DNA of 64,000 nt, taken from Terribacillus halophilus. Lineage in GTDB: Bacteria; Bacillota; Bacilli; Bacillales; Amphibacillaceae. Below, one piece after another: positions 17,320 to 25,473 of the stretch (position 1 is its first letter; the number at the start of each line of letters is the position of its first letter). The stretch is from NCBI RefSeq assembly GCF_900162685.1, contig NZ_LT727828.1, forward strand, positions 1,049,678 through 1,113,677, read 5' to 3'. The notes under the pieces are model-generated. The model did not search any database. It was given only the letters and a program-made list of their open reading frames with translations, and was not told the origin of the DNA. The position numbers and the translations under genes are program-made.

Positions 17320-18444
17320 TTATTCCTCCTTTAGTTTCGCGGCCTCTGTCATCTGTTTCCAGACAGAGCCTTTTGCTTCCTCGCCGCCGGCAATTCGTTC
17401 AATTGCCATGTTGAGCTGCAGTTTCACTTCGAATTCCGTTTCTTGTCGGGCTGCTTTTTCAAGCATCGGTAAACTGTCTGCATTGCCAAGTTCATAAAGG
17501 AACATGGCTCCGCGCCAACGAACAATTCGATTTGCATCAGCAAGTGTTGCTTCCATAGCTGGAATGGCTTCTTTAAAGCCCAAATCAGATAAACAATCAC
17601 CTGCTGTTCGTCTAACTGTGACAACTTTATCGCGGAGAGCGCGGTAAAGCAATGGAAGCACAGCTTTATCCTCGATCATGCCAAGATATGCGGTGGCAAG
17701 TCTGCGGATAGACGCTTTCGGATCTTGTAAGGCTCTATCCAAAAAAGCTAGGTGTTTCATATCTGGTACAAGAGCATCCAGTGCGCGGTATCGTACACGC
17801 CAATCATCCTCTTCCCAGATTGCCATTGTCGGCTGAGGCCGTGAGAGAGGCGGAGCTTGGGGGTTACGGGCACGTGTCACAAGCTCCTGCAGTCTTTCCG
17901 AGCTATAGCTTGCCTGCAATTCCTCATAGATATCCTGTCCAACTTGGTCAGGCTCGCCGTAACGTGGATATTGCTCTTCCCATTTACGGGCAAAAACAAT
18001 ATTGTCATCTCCAGCAGCTTTCATAGCAGCTTCGGTGAAATGTGCAGGAAGGCCGATTCGCTTTTCTTGCCCATCGAAAAGCAGCTTGATTTGCATTGGT
18101 ACACCGTAAATTGTCTGTATATGCACATCTACCTGACCATAATGCAAATCGGGCTCACTTGTTATTGATTCCAGCTCCTGACTTTCCTCTCCAAATACTT
18201 CCCTAACAGAAGGAAGTATCGTTTCCCAAGCTGTTTTTGGATTTCTCTCCAAAGCCAGAAAGTCTGCTACGCGATATATGCCTGTCACGCCATCAATTTG
18301 AAACAGCGCTTGTATATAGGCAGGATCATCAATTGAGACGGTATTATGTTTGTAATCCATACTTTTGCTCATTGGCAGCATCTCGTCTACGACAATCTTC
18401 ATCGAGTAAGGACTCGGGGTAGGCTCGATGGTCACGATTTTCAT
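17320..18444 (-). CDS. YpgR-like protein: Nfu N-domain plus HEAT repeats
   Basis: This 374-residue protein starts with an Nfu/NifU-N type domain (about 1-90, IEPTPSPYSMKIVVDE ... IDGVTGIYRVADFLAL). The C-terminal half (about 215-355) carries PBS-lyase/HEAT-like repeats such as DPKASIRRLATAYLG and DKVVTVRRTAGDCLSD. The family is annotated as conserved virulence factor C or YpgR. It has no known enzyme activity; a scaffolding or Fe-S-related role is inferred from the Nfu domain. Coupling to brxA points to thiol or Fe-S stress. Confidence 0.85.
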   Translation of the reverse strand: MKIVTIEPTPSPYSMKIVVDEMLPMSKSMDYKHNTVSIDDPAYIQALFQIDGVTGIYRVADFLALERNPKTAWETILPSVREVFGEESQELESITSEPDLHYGQVDVHIQTIYGVPMQIKLLFDGQEKRIGLPAHFTEAAMKAAGDDNIVFARKWEEQYPRYGEPDQVGQDIYEELQASYSSERLQELVTRARNPQAPPLSRPQPTMAIWEEDDWRVRYRALDALVPDMKHLAFLDRALQDPKASIRRLATAYLGMIEDKAVLPLLYRALRDKVVTVRRTAGDCLSDLGFKEAIPAMEATLADANRIVRWRGAMFLYELGNADSLPMLEKAARQETEFEVKLQLNMAIERIAGGEEAKGSVWKQMTEAAKLKEE

Positions 18445-18675
18445 TTTATTCCCCCTTATAAGTGATCATTTTCTTCTTATTGACTATATCACAGACACAG
18501 CAGAAGGTGCGACAATACAGCATTAGGACTAGAGGCGGATAGAAATTAAGTCTTTGTTTCTATTAAGCTGTGAACAACAGTCTGCTAGAATGTTAATAAT
18601 ACGTAAATAATTCCACTTCTTTGTGCATAGAATGCTATAATGATTTGGAAAATAATTTACGTTTGGAGTTGTGAA

Positions 18676-19296
18676 ATGGATAATTGGATAACGCAGTTTA
18701 TGGAGCAATTCGGTTACTTGGCAATCGTGTTGCTGATGGCAGGCGAAAACGTTTTTCCGCCGATTCCGTCTGAGATCATCCTGCTGTTCGGCGGCTTCCT
18801 GACAACCACTTCAACTAGTGCCACAGTAGTTGGTGTCATTATTGCAGCGACAATCGGTGCGGTAATTGGAGCTGTCATCCTGTACGGTATCGGGCTTCTC
18901 TTAGATGTGGAACGTCTGGAGAAAATCGTTGATCGCTGGGGACATATTTTGCGAATTAAGAAAGAAGACATACATAAAGCGGATGCTTGGTTCGATAAAT
19001 ATGGGGTATGGACAATTTTTCTTTGCCGTTTCGTTCCGGTAATTCGGAGTTTAATTTCCATTCCGGCCGGCATGTCCAACATGAATTTTGGACTGTTTTT
19101 AATATTCACGACATTAGGTACGCTCATTTGGAATACAGTATTAGTATTGCTCGGTATGTGGCTTGGAGAGTCTTGGTCAACAGTGGAAACCTATTTAGGC
19201 TACTACCAAGATGTAGTACTTGTTGTGCTGGCAATATTGTTCGTTCTATTTGTCATTTGGTTTATCAGACGTAATAAAAAGAAAAAAAGTAGCTAG
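18676..19296 (+). CDS. DedA-family membrane protein
   Basis: The ATG at 18676 (after GGAGTTGTGAA) gives 206 residues. The sequence has the DedA pattern: GENVFPPIPSEIILLFGGF near the N-terminus, a charged middle segment, then FDKYGVWTIFLCRFVPVIRSLISIPAGMSNM and two C-terminal membrane segments. DedA proteins are implicated in undecaprenyl-phosphate or phospholipid flipping. The next gene, 12 bases downstream, is uppP, which acts on the same lipid carrier, supporting a carrier-recycling role. Confidence 0.92.
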   Translation: MDNWITQFMEQFGYLAIVLLMAGENVFPPIPSEIILLFGGFLTTTSTSATVVGVIIAATIGAVIGAVILYGIGLLLDVERLEKIVDRWGHILRIKKEDIHKADAWFDKYGVWTIFLCRFVPVIRSLISIPAGMSNMNFGLFLIFTTLGTLIWNTVLVLLGMWLGESWSTVETYLGYYQDVVLVVLAILFVLFVIWFIRRNKKKKSS

Positions 19297-19308
19297 AGGA
19301 GAAGTAGC

Positions 19309-20166
19309 ATGAGTTTTATTGAGTTTATTTCAGCCCTTATCATGGGGCTGGTTGAAGGATTGACGGAATTTGCTCCAGTTTCATCCACAGGTCATTTAAT
19401 CATTGTTGATGATATGTGGCTGAAGATTCACGAATTGTTTAATGATGAGGTTGCCAATACCTTCATTATTGTCATTCAGCTTGGTTCTATATTGGCATCT
19501 GTTATCGTCTTTTGGGACAAGTTCATGCAGATTTTAGGAATCCGGAAGCTGCAAGGAAAAGAAGAAAAGCTGCCAGGTCAAAAGAATAAGTTCAATTTGG
19601 GCATGGTCATTGTAGGATTGCTGCCAGCTGGTGTTCTTGGTCTTTTGTTTGATGACTTAATTGACAAGTATTTGTTTTCTGTCTGGTATGTCATCATTGC
19701 ATTGGTTGTTGGTGCTTTCTTAATGATATATGCAGATCGTGTATCATCGAAGAAAACAGAAACAATTAATTCTCTGGATAACTTAACATACAAGAAAGCA
19801 TTCTTGATTGGGTTATTCCAATGTATCGCTTTGTGGCCTGGTTTCTCTCGTTCAGGTGCAACGATTTCAGGCGGTGTTATTCTTGGTTTGAACCATCGCG
19901 TGGCTTCAGACTTTACTTTCATTATGGCTGTACCGATTATGGCGGGCGCTAGTCTTGTGTCCTTACGTAACCACTTGCACGCTTTTACACCTGATGTAAT
20001 TCCGTTCTTTATTGTTGGATTCATCAGTGCATTTCTGTTCGCATGGATTGCCATCCGCACTTTCTTGAAAATTATCTCGAAATACAAACTTGTTCCGTTT
20101 GCTTTTTACCGTATCGGTTTAGCAATCGTGATCTTAATCTTTTTGATCGTTAAGGGATCCCTCTAA
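19309..20166 (+). CDS. uppP: Undecaprenyl-diphosphatase UppP (BacA)
   Basis: This 285-residue polytopic enzyme dephosphorylates undecaprenyl diphosphate so that the carrier can be re-used in wall synthesis. Signature regions are GLVEGLTEFAPVSSTGHLII (about 13-32) and ALWPGFSRSGATISGG (about 175-190), which carry the catalytic Glu and Arg/Ser residues. Length is typical (270-290). GAGGAGAAGTAGC precedes the ATG. Likely co-transcribed with the DedA gene. Overexpression of this family is classically linked to bacitracin tolerance. Confidence 0.95.
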   Translation: MSFIEFISALIMGLVEGLTEFAPVSSTGHLIIVDDMWLKIHELFNDEVANTFIIVIQLGSILASVIVFWDKFMQILGIRKLQGKEEKLPGQKNKFNLGMVIVGLLPAGVLGLLFDDLIDKYLFSVWYVIIALVVGAFLMIYADRVSSKKTETINSLDNLTYKKAFLIGLFQCIALWPGFSRSGATISGGVILGLNHRVASDFTFIMAVPIMAGASLVSLRNHLHAFTPDVIPFFIVGFISAFLFAWIAIRTFLKIISKYKLVPFAFYRIGLAIVILIFLIVKGSL

Positions 20167-20184
20167 TCAGGGGTCTTTTTTTTT
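20155..20184 (+). terminator. Terminator overlapping the uppP stop
   Basis: GGATCCCT and AGGGGTC pair (one G-T wobble) around CTAATC, followed by nine T residues. The hairpin begins inside the last codons of uppP. Confidence 0.75.
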
Positions 20185-20252
20185 GGCTAGAAGTGGCTTT
20201 CATATTATGAGACGTAAAGCGGAAACTAATGCAGAAAGGAGGAGGAGCAATC

Positions 20253-20426
20253 ATGAAAAAACAGAAGCATCGCGTAGATGGCGGTTTATGGATTGACGAT
20301 ACGTATCAGCCAGGCATGGAAGAAGGGCTTACAGCAAACCGTGACGAACAGAATCCAAAGAAGCATGTACAAGCTGATTATGAAGGCGATACTGGAGATA
20401 AAAATACGTTAGGCCATTATCGATGA
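20253..20426 (+). CDS. 57-residue hydrophilic protein of a small spore-gene operon
   Basis: The ATG at 20253 follows the very strong AAAGGAGGAGG. The product is charged and soluble (MKKQKHRVDGGLWIDD, then NPKKHVQADYEGDTGDKN) with no membrane segment. Its stop overlaps the start of the SASP-like gene by four bases (ATGA). Not recognised. Its context beside SASP, coat and tlp genes suggests expression during sporulation, which is inference. Confidence 0.65.
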   Translation: MKKQKHRVDGGLWIDDTYQPGMEEGLTANRDEQNPKKHVQADYEGDTGDKNTLGHYR

Positions 20427-20644
20427 CGAGGCGTAACCGAATACTCGTACCAGGAGCCCGCAAAGGATTGGATGAGTTAAAGCACAAAATCATTCGAGAG
20501 GCAAACATGCCATACCGAGCGGAACAGGCGGAGGATTTAGGCAATAAAACAAGCAGAGAAAATGGTAAAACAGGCGGAAGTATTGGCGGAAGCATGGTCC
20601 GTGAGATGGTTCGAATGGCGGAAGAGAATCTAAAGCACCGATAA
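20423..20644 (+). CDS. Divergent alpha/beta-type small acid-soluble spore protein
   Basis: This 73-residue protein keeps the two hallmark segments of DNA-binding alpha/beta SASPs: LVPGARKGLDELKHKI (8-23) and NKTSRENGKTGGSIGG (41-56), followed by an amphipathic MVREMVRMAEENL helix. It differs in two ways. About eight extra residues sit between the halves, and the usual germination-protease site (KLE-IA/VA type) is replaced by LKHKIIREA without the P1 glutamate. It should bind forespore DNA if expressed, but may not be degraded by GPR in the usual way. Confidence 0.75.
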   Translation: MTRRNRILVPGARKGLDELKHKIIREANMPYRAEQAEDLGNKTSRENGKTGGSIGGSMVREMVRMAEENLKHR

Positions 20645-20657
20645 GGAGGAAAAACGC

Positions 20658-20825
20658 ATGAACGAAAATGATAAATCATTGGAAAATTATTATATGCGGT
20701 ATACCGACTTAGATGGGGATGGGAAAGATATTTCCTTTTCACAGGAGGAAGCAGATATAGATGACTTGGAAGCGCAAGCGCGTTCAGATGCTGCCGATGC
20801 ACGTGTTGCAAAAAGGCATAAATAA
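20658..20825 (+). CDS. 55-residue acidic protein with Ca-loop-like motif
   Basis: The ATG at 20658-20660 is preceded by AAGGAGGAAAAACGC, 13 bases after the SASP-like stop, so it is the third gene of a three-gene unit. The protein is acidic and contains YTDLDGDGKDISFSQEE (15-31). The D-x-D-x-DG start resembles an EF-hand loop, but position 12 is not the expected acidic residue, so calcium binding is uncertain. Not recognised as a named family. Confidence 0.6.
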   Translation: MNENDKSLENYYMRYTDLDGDGKDISFSQEEADIDDLEAQARSDAADARVAKRHK

Positions 20826-20891
20826 CCGGTAATAACAGCTTGCATCTCAGCCATACTAACAGAGCACGACATTCTCAAGGGGGTATTTACT

Positions 20892-21506
20892 TTGGAAAAT
20901 AACATGCAGACAGCACAAACGAACCAGCCGACTACGTTGCATGGCAGACAGAATCATGGAGGTCATGAAGTTTATGATACACATGAAATCCTTACTGGGA
21001 TGATTGGCCTTATCGATCAATATACGATTTATGATCAATTTATACAGGATCCCGAGTTAAAAACCATTGCGACAAACCAGAGTAACTTCTTAAAACAAAC
21101 GTATAACACGATGGTTGAGTCCTTTAAAACAGGACAGGACCCGACCGTTCCGACTACTTCATATAAAATGCAGCAAAGCAATGATGTTGTATACGGATTG
21201 ACGCCTTCTCAGCCGAAAAAGCCGATCACATCCTCTAATGAAGTAACCGATCAGTGTGTTTCGACGTATTTGCTTTGTCAGGCAAAAAGTCTTGCAGCCA
21301 TGAGTGCGCAAAGTGCTTGTGAAATCACCAACCCTGTATTAAGAAGGGTCGTAGCGGATTCCGTACCAAACTTAATTGAGATGAGCTATGAGATATTCCT
21401 GTATCAAAATAAACATCATTATTACCAGGTAGCACAATTGCAGCCGAGTGATATGGCAGCCTTACTGCAAGGTTTTGATACAGTACCAATGAATCAAACG
21501 CATTAA
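20892..21506 (+). CDS. CotF-family spore coat protein
   Basis: This 204-residue protein has the CotF domain pattern in its first half (DTHEILTGMIGLIDQYTIYDQFIQDPELKTI, about 29-60, then TYNTMVE) and again, degenerate, in its second half (STYLLCQAKSLAAMSAQSACEITNPVLRR, about 124-152). CotF-like helical bundles are spore coat components. Start is TTG at 20892, eight bases after AAGGGGG. Convergent with tlp across a strong terminator. Confidence 0.8.
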   Translation: MENNMQTAQTNQPTTLHGRQNHGGHEVYDTHEILTGMIGLIDQYTIYDQFIQDPELKTIATNQSNFLKQTYNTMVESFKTGQDPTVPTTSYKMQQSNDVVYGLTPSQPKKPITSSNEVTDQCVSTYLLCQAKSLAAMSAQSACEITNPVLRRVVADSVPNLIEMSYEIFLYQNKHHYYQVAQLQPSDMAALLQGFDTVPMNQTH

Positions 21507-21513
21507 TAAGAAG

Positions 21514-21542
21514 AAAGGTCCGCCATTTGGCGGACCTTTTGC
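21514..21542 (+). terminator. Bidirectional terminator between coat gene and tlp
   Basis: AAAGGTCCGCC ATTT GGCGGACCTTT, a perfect 11-bp stem flanked by A and T tracts. Confidence 0.9.
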
Positions 21543-21776
21543 TTAATGTTCTCTTCGCTGCTGATAATTTGCTTCTTCTTTCAGTTCACTTCGCAAGCTA
21601 TCTACAGATGCAGCGCGGCGTTCATTTTTTTCCTTCAAGAAGGAAACTTCTTCATCTGTCAAATGCTCGCTATTTGCTTTGACAAAATCTTCCGTTTGAT
21701 GCACATTTTGCAGCGTATGCTGGATTGTATCTTCAATACGTTCTGCGTTGTCTGCACGGTTGTCTGGTTTTGGCAT
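21543..21776 (-). CDS. tlp: Small acid-soluble spore protein Tlp
   Basis: Starting at the ATG 21774-21776 (eight bases after AAGGAGGT) the product has 77 residues. It matches Tlp in length and layout: PKPDNRADNAERIEDTIQ, then NVHQTE, then LKEKNERRAASVDSLRSEL. Tlp is a thioredoxin-like-named small spore protein made in the forespore. An upstream in-frame start would add seven residues without a usable SD and is not preferred. Confidence 0.85.
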   Translation of the reverse strand: MPKPDNRADNAERIEDTIQHTLQNVHQTEDFVKANSEHLTDEEVSFLKEKNERRAASVDSLRSELKEEANYQQRREH

Positions 21777-21832
21777 AGAGATAAACCTCCTTTTCAAGCA
21801 GATACAAACTAGTATCCGCTATCTAAAAAAAG

Positions 21833-22567
21833 TTATGTATCTTTTAACTCCTTGTGATGAAATGGACATTTACCGAAATCTGGTTCAGCGTTGTCGCCAA
21901 TAAAATATTGCTTCCACTCCCGATGATCACGATCGCCGAAATGTCCGATATCAGGATGTTTTGGTAACTGGTCCCAATGTTCAACCCGCTCCCGAACCGA
22001 TCCTCTGGATTTTACGCCTGCTGGCTTATCACCTTCAAGACCATCGAAGATGCTGCGCGGCTGCAGACCAATGACAAGAGAGGGACCTAAGTCACGTGTA
22101 ATTCGCTGTTTATAAGCTGGGGTATTACCAAACAGAAAGTAAGCTTCTCCGCCAATGTGATAATCAAACAAAAAATGATCAGGGTCACGCGGGCGCTCAG
22201 CTGGCCAAGGAACATCATCGACCTCATGCAGCTGCTGAAGGAAACGCCAGAAATAATCTTGATAATAAGCTAGGTCTTGTTCTTGATTCTCAGGCTCAAA
22301 GAATAAAAACAATCCCCGCCGTACCTTCTTCTCCTGTGTGTGCATTAAATGAGTGAAATCATTGATAACGCCAAGTGCGCCTTCCCAATCATTATGAGGG
22401 ATGAATCCATAGCGCAGATCACCTTTTTTTTGAGCGGCAATACCAAAATAGCAAGGAAAGTCCTTTTTACTAACTGTTTCAGCAAAGGGCTGATAGGCGT
22501 CTAGTGCCCAGTCTGGAAGCTTTTTATTGTCAGCTTGAATATCATGTTTCTCAAACAGGGGTAACAT
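21833..22567 (-). CDS. YqcI/YcgG family protein
   Basis: This 244-residue soluble protein has the family features: FPCYFGIAAQKKGDLRYGF (about 38-56), the PxDPDHFLFDYHIGGEAYF-like centre, and a C-terminal CPFHH after DNAEPDFGK. The family is common in Bacillaceae and has no assigned activity; the Cys/His-rich end suggests metal or haem binding, which is inference. It is divergent from the Fur-controlled siderophore operon, so shared iron control is possible. Confidence 0.8.
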   Translation of the reverse strand: MLPLFEKHDIQADNKKLPDWALDAYQPFAETVSKKDFPCYFGIAAQKKGDLRYGFIPHNDWEGALGVINDFTHLMHTQEKKVRRGLFLFFEPENQEQDLAYYQDYFWRFLQQLHEVDDVPWPAERPRDPDHFLFDYHIGGEAYFLFGNTPAYKQRITRDLGPSLVIGLQPRSIFDGLEGDKPAGVKSRGSVRERVEHWDQLPKHPDIGHFGDRDHREWKQYFIGDNAEPDFGKCPFHHKELKDT

Positions 22568-22638
22568 ATGAACGCTCCTTTGTTTGTTAAAAAAATTGGC
22601 GGCGATATTGAAAAATTGAAACTATTCCCAATCACCTA

Positions 22639-22667
22639 TTGACGTGGATATTCTCATTCACTATACT
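22639..22667 (+). promoter_or_regulatory. Promoter of the siderophore ABC operon
   Basis: TTGACG (22639-22644), 17 bases, TATACT (22662-22667): a strong SigA promoter. An inverted repeat ATTCTCATT (22650-22658) / AATGAGAAT (22670-22678) overlaps it and could be a further Fur contact. Confidence 0.75.
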
Positions 22668-22683
22668 GTAATGAGAATCTAAT

Positions 22684-22698
22684 TGATAATGAATATCA
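22684..22698. promoter_or_regulatory. Fur box
   Basis: TGATAATGAATATCA differs from the 7-1-7 consensus TGATAATNATTATCA at one position. It lies just downstream of the predicted transcription start and 34 bases before the first permease gene, so bound Fur would block transcription. Confidence 0.8.
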
Positions 22699-22731
22699 GT
22701 ATCATCAATACTGCTGAAGAGGTTGTCGCGT

Positions 22732-23682
22732 ATGAAGTTAATATATTTAGTAATTGCTACCGTTCTATTAGCTGCTTGTTCCCTTTTTGTTGGTGTAGAA
22801 AACGTAACATTCACTGCACTTTGGAATATGGAAGCAGAAGCCTGGAATATCGTTATGATCAGCCGGCTGCCCCGAATGCTCAGTATTATAATGGCAGGGA
22901 TAAGTTTAGGGATTTGCGGTCTGATTATGCAGCAGCTAACTCAAAATAAATTTGTATCTCCCACAACAGCTGGAACGATGGACTGGGCAAGATTGGGTAT
23001 TCTCGTATCCTTGCTTTTCTTTACGGATGCAAGTCCAATTTTGAAGATGTGCATCGCTGCCGCTTTCGCACTGTTCGGCACGCTGCTGTTTATGGGGATT
23101 CTTCAAAGACTGAAGCAGAAGGATACCATTTTTATACCTTTGGTCGGTATTATGCTGGGGAATGTAGTCAGTTCCATCGCCACGTTCTTTGCACTTAAGT
23201 TCGACCTAGTACAGAACATGTCATCTTGGCTGCAAGGAGATTTCTCTTTGATTATGGAAGGGCGCTACGAACTATTATACATAAGTGTTCCGCTTCTCTT
23301 TCTTGCGTTCTTGTTCGCCAATATGTTCACTGTCGCTGGTATGGGAGAAGACTTTGCTACCAATTTAGGGCTGCCTTACAAGTATGTGGTGAATGTAGGA
23401 TTAATTATCGTGGCAATCATTACATCAGTAGTCATCCTGACTGTGGGCACGATTCCGTTTCTCGGATTGATTGTACCGAATATCGTCAGCATGTACCGCG
23501 GTGATCATTTGAAAAAGAGCATTTGGCATACCGGGGTTCTCGGGGCTTTATTCTTGCTCGTATGTGATATCGCAGGGCGCATCATTATCTATCCATACGA
23601 AATCTCTGTTGGGTTAATGGTAGGGGTTATCGGAACAGGTATCTTCCTTTATATGCTGCTGAGGAGGAACACCTATGCTTAA
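22732..23682 (+). CDS. Iron-siderophore ABC transporter permease (YclN/FatD type)
   Basis: The ATG at 22732 follows GAAGAGG and gives 316 residues with about nine membrane segments. The FecCD-family motif is seen in RLPRMLSIIMAGISLGICGLIMQ (about 45-67, shown in parts: RLPRMLSIIMAG), and the ATPase-contact region in GTIPFLGLIVPNIVSM. The product pairs with the next permease to form a heterodimeric channel. Operon order permease-permease-ATPase-binding protein equals B. subtilis yclNOPQ, which imports petrobactin-type catecholate siderophores; the substrate is inferred. Confidence 0.92.
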   Translation: MKLIYLVIATVLLAACSLFVGVENVTFTALWNMEAEAWNIVMISRLPRMLSIIMAGISLGICGLIMQQLTQNKFVSPTTAGTMDWARLGILVSLLFFTDASPILKMCIAAAFALFGTLLFMGILQRLKQKDTIFIPLVGIMLGNVVSSIATFFALKFDLVQNMSSWLQGDFSLIMEGRYELLYISVPLLFLAFLFANMFTVAGMGEDFATNLGLPYKYVVNVGLIIVAIITSVVILTVGTIPFLGLIVPNIVSMYRGDHLKKSIWHTGVLGALFLLVCDIAGRIIIYPYEISVGLMVGVIGTGIFLYMLLRRNTYA

Positions 23683-24625
23683 GCGTAAGATTATTATTCT
23701 AACCCTTGTCGCTTTGTTATTGGCCGGTCTGTACTTATTTATCCATATGAACTTCCAAGCAATGGAATATCTGCTGCGAACACGACTTGAGAAAATTTTG
23801 GCTATGGTTTTATGCGCAGTCTCTATCGGTCTTTCAACCGTTGTCTTCCAGACGTTAACGCATAATCGGATTTTAACACCTAGTATTATGGGACTTGATA
23901 GTGTTTATATGTTTATCCAGACAATCGTAGTGTTCCTATTTGGAACAGGAACATTTGTCATTATGCAGAGTGATGCGTATTTCTTCCTTACTATTCTGCT
24001 TATGGTCGGGTTTGCTTTTGGGCTTTATCAGCTGTTGTTCCGCAAAGGGCACAATAATTTATTCTTGCTCTTGCTCGTCGGTCTTGTGCTAGGTACATTT
24101 TTCGGCAGTTTATCCTCATTCATGCAGATGATTATCGACCCGAATGAATTTCTATTAATACAAGATAAGATGTTTGCCAGCTTTACGAACGTGAATACCG
24201 ATTTACTGCTTCTTTCAACCGTTATCATTGCAGTGTTATGTGTATACATATTCCGTTATCGTCACTATTTTGATGTCATGTCAATCGGCAGAGATCATGC
24301 AGTGAACTTAGGTGTACCGTATGAAAAGATTGTCAAACGAATGTTTCTTGTTATTGCTGTGCTGGTAGCTGTTTCGACAGCTTTAGTGGGGCCGATTACA
24401 TTCCTCGGTCTGCTGACGGCGAACTTAGCCCGTGAGTTTCTGCAGACATTCCGGCACACGTATCTGCTGGCAGCAGCAAGTTTACTCAGTATCATTGCTT
24501 TACTCGGCGGACAGCTGATTGTGGAAAGGGTGTTCTCCTTTTCAACACCGATTAGCGTCATTATCAATTTTGTCGGCGGAGTATACTTCATTTATCTACT
24601 AATAAAGGAGAGTAAAAAGATATGA
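23675..24625 (+). CDS. Iron-siderophore ABC transporter permease (YclO/FatC type)
   Basis: The second FecCD-family permease has 316 residues and overlaps the first by eight bases. Motifs include RLEKILAMVLCAVSIGLS, LTHNRILTPSIMGLDS and, near the C-terminus, GPITFLGLLTANLARE, the coupling-helix region. About nine membrane segments. It must work with the product of the preceding gene and the ATPase that follows. Confidence 0.92.
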   Translation: MLKRKIIILTLVALLLAGLYLFIHMNFQAMEYLLRTRLEKILAMVLCAVSIGLSTVVFQTLTHNRILTPSIMGLDSVYMFIQTIVVFLFGTGTFVIMQSDAYFFLTILLMVGFAFGLYQLLFRKGHNNLFLLLLVGLVLGTFFGSLSSFMQMIIDPNEFLLIQDKMFASFTNVNTDLLLLSTVIIAVLCVYIFRYRHYFDVMSIGRDHAVNLGVPYEKIVKRMFLVIAVLVAVSTALVGPITFLGLLTANLAREFLQTFRHTYLLAAASLLSIIALLGGQLIVERVFSFSTPISVIINFVGGVYFIYLLIKESKKI

Positions 24626-25377
24626 TCGTAGCAGAAAAGCTTTCCAAATATTTTGGTTCTAAAAAAGTAATACAAGATGTATCTGTAGAGGTGCAGCGTG
24701 GTGCAATCACTTCTTTTATTGGACCGAATGGAGCGGGGAAAAGTACGTTGCTTTCTATGGTCAGTCGTCTGTTGAAGCAAGATGATGGTATTGTCTACCT
24801 AGATGGTAAGAACGTACATAAACAAAAGAGCAAGGATTTAGCCAAGACGATTGCTATTCTCCGACAATCAAATGTAGTACAAATGAAACTGTCCGTCCGG
24901 GAGTTAGTCAGCTTCGGCCGATTTCCTTATTCAAGCGGAAAGTTGACAGAGGAAGATGAACAGAAGATTAGTGAAGCAATCGCTTATGTGAATCTTGAAG
25001 AATTGGAAGATAAGTATCTAAATGAGCTGAGTGGCGGTCAGAGGCAGCGCGCATTCATCGCGATGGTCCTGGCGCAGGATACAGATTATATTCTGCTGGA
25101 TGAACCACTTAATAATTTGGATATGAAGCATGCAGTCCAAATGATGAAACTGCTCCGGAAATTAGTCGAAGATTTCGGTAAGACAATCCTGCTTGTTATT
25201 CATGACATCAATTTTGCTTCTGTTTATTCAGATCGGATCGTGGCGATGAAAGATGGCAGTATTGTAGCGGAGGGTCCAACCGACGACATTATTCAGTCAG
25301 ATGTTTTGAAGTCTATCTATGATTTGGATATAGACGTGCACAATATAAGCTGTAATCGAATTTGTGTTTATTTCTAA
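24622..25377 (+). CDS. Iron-siderophore ABC transporter ATPase (YclP type)
   Basis: This 251-residue ABC ATPase has Walker A GPNGAGKST (about 34-42), signature LSGGQRQR and Walker B DYILLDEPLNNLD, in the FepC/FhuC subfamily. It overlaps the previous gene by four bases. It powers the two permeases. GGAGAG precedes the ATG inside the end of the permease gene. Confidence 0.94.
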   Translation: MIVAEKLSKYFGSKKVIQDVSVEVQRGAITSFIGPNGAGKSTLLSMVSRLLKQDDGIVYLDGKNVHKQKSKDLAKTIAILRQSNVVQMKLSVRELVSFGRFPYSSGKLTEEDEQKISEAIAYVNLEELEDKYLNELSGGQRQRAFIAMVLAQDTDYILLDEPLNNLDMKHAVQMMKLLRKLVEDFGKTILLVIHDINFASVYSDRIVAMKDGSIVAEGPTDDIIQSDVLKSIYDLDIDVHNISCNRICVYF

Positions 25378-25407
25378 TCAATTGATAGGTAAAGGGGTGA
25401 TGCCGTT

Positions 25408-25473
25408 ATGAAGCTAGCAGTCTTACTTAACCAGAAATGCATCCACTACATACAAAAAGGAGAAGATATATAA
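25408..25473 (+). CDS. Possible 21-codon leader peptide before the siderophore-binding protein
   Basis: An ATG at 25408-25410, seven bases after GGGGTGATG, opens 21 codons (MKLAVLLNQK ...). The stop TAA overlaps the ATG of the binding-protein gene (TAATG), and the last codons contain that gene's SD AAAGGAGAAG. This suits translational coupling. No homologue is known and the ORF could be chance; moderate to low confidence. Confidence 0.35.
   Translation: MKLAVLLNQKCIHYIQKGEDI

Noticed and set aside
19578-20087. 169-codon minus-strand frame opposite uppP
   Set aside because: Antisense shadow of a strongly supported membrane protein gene; no initiation signals.
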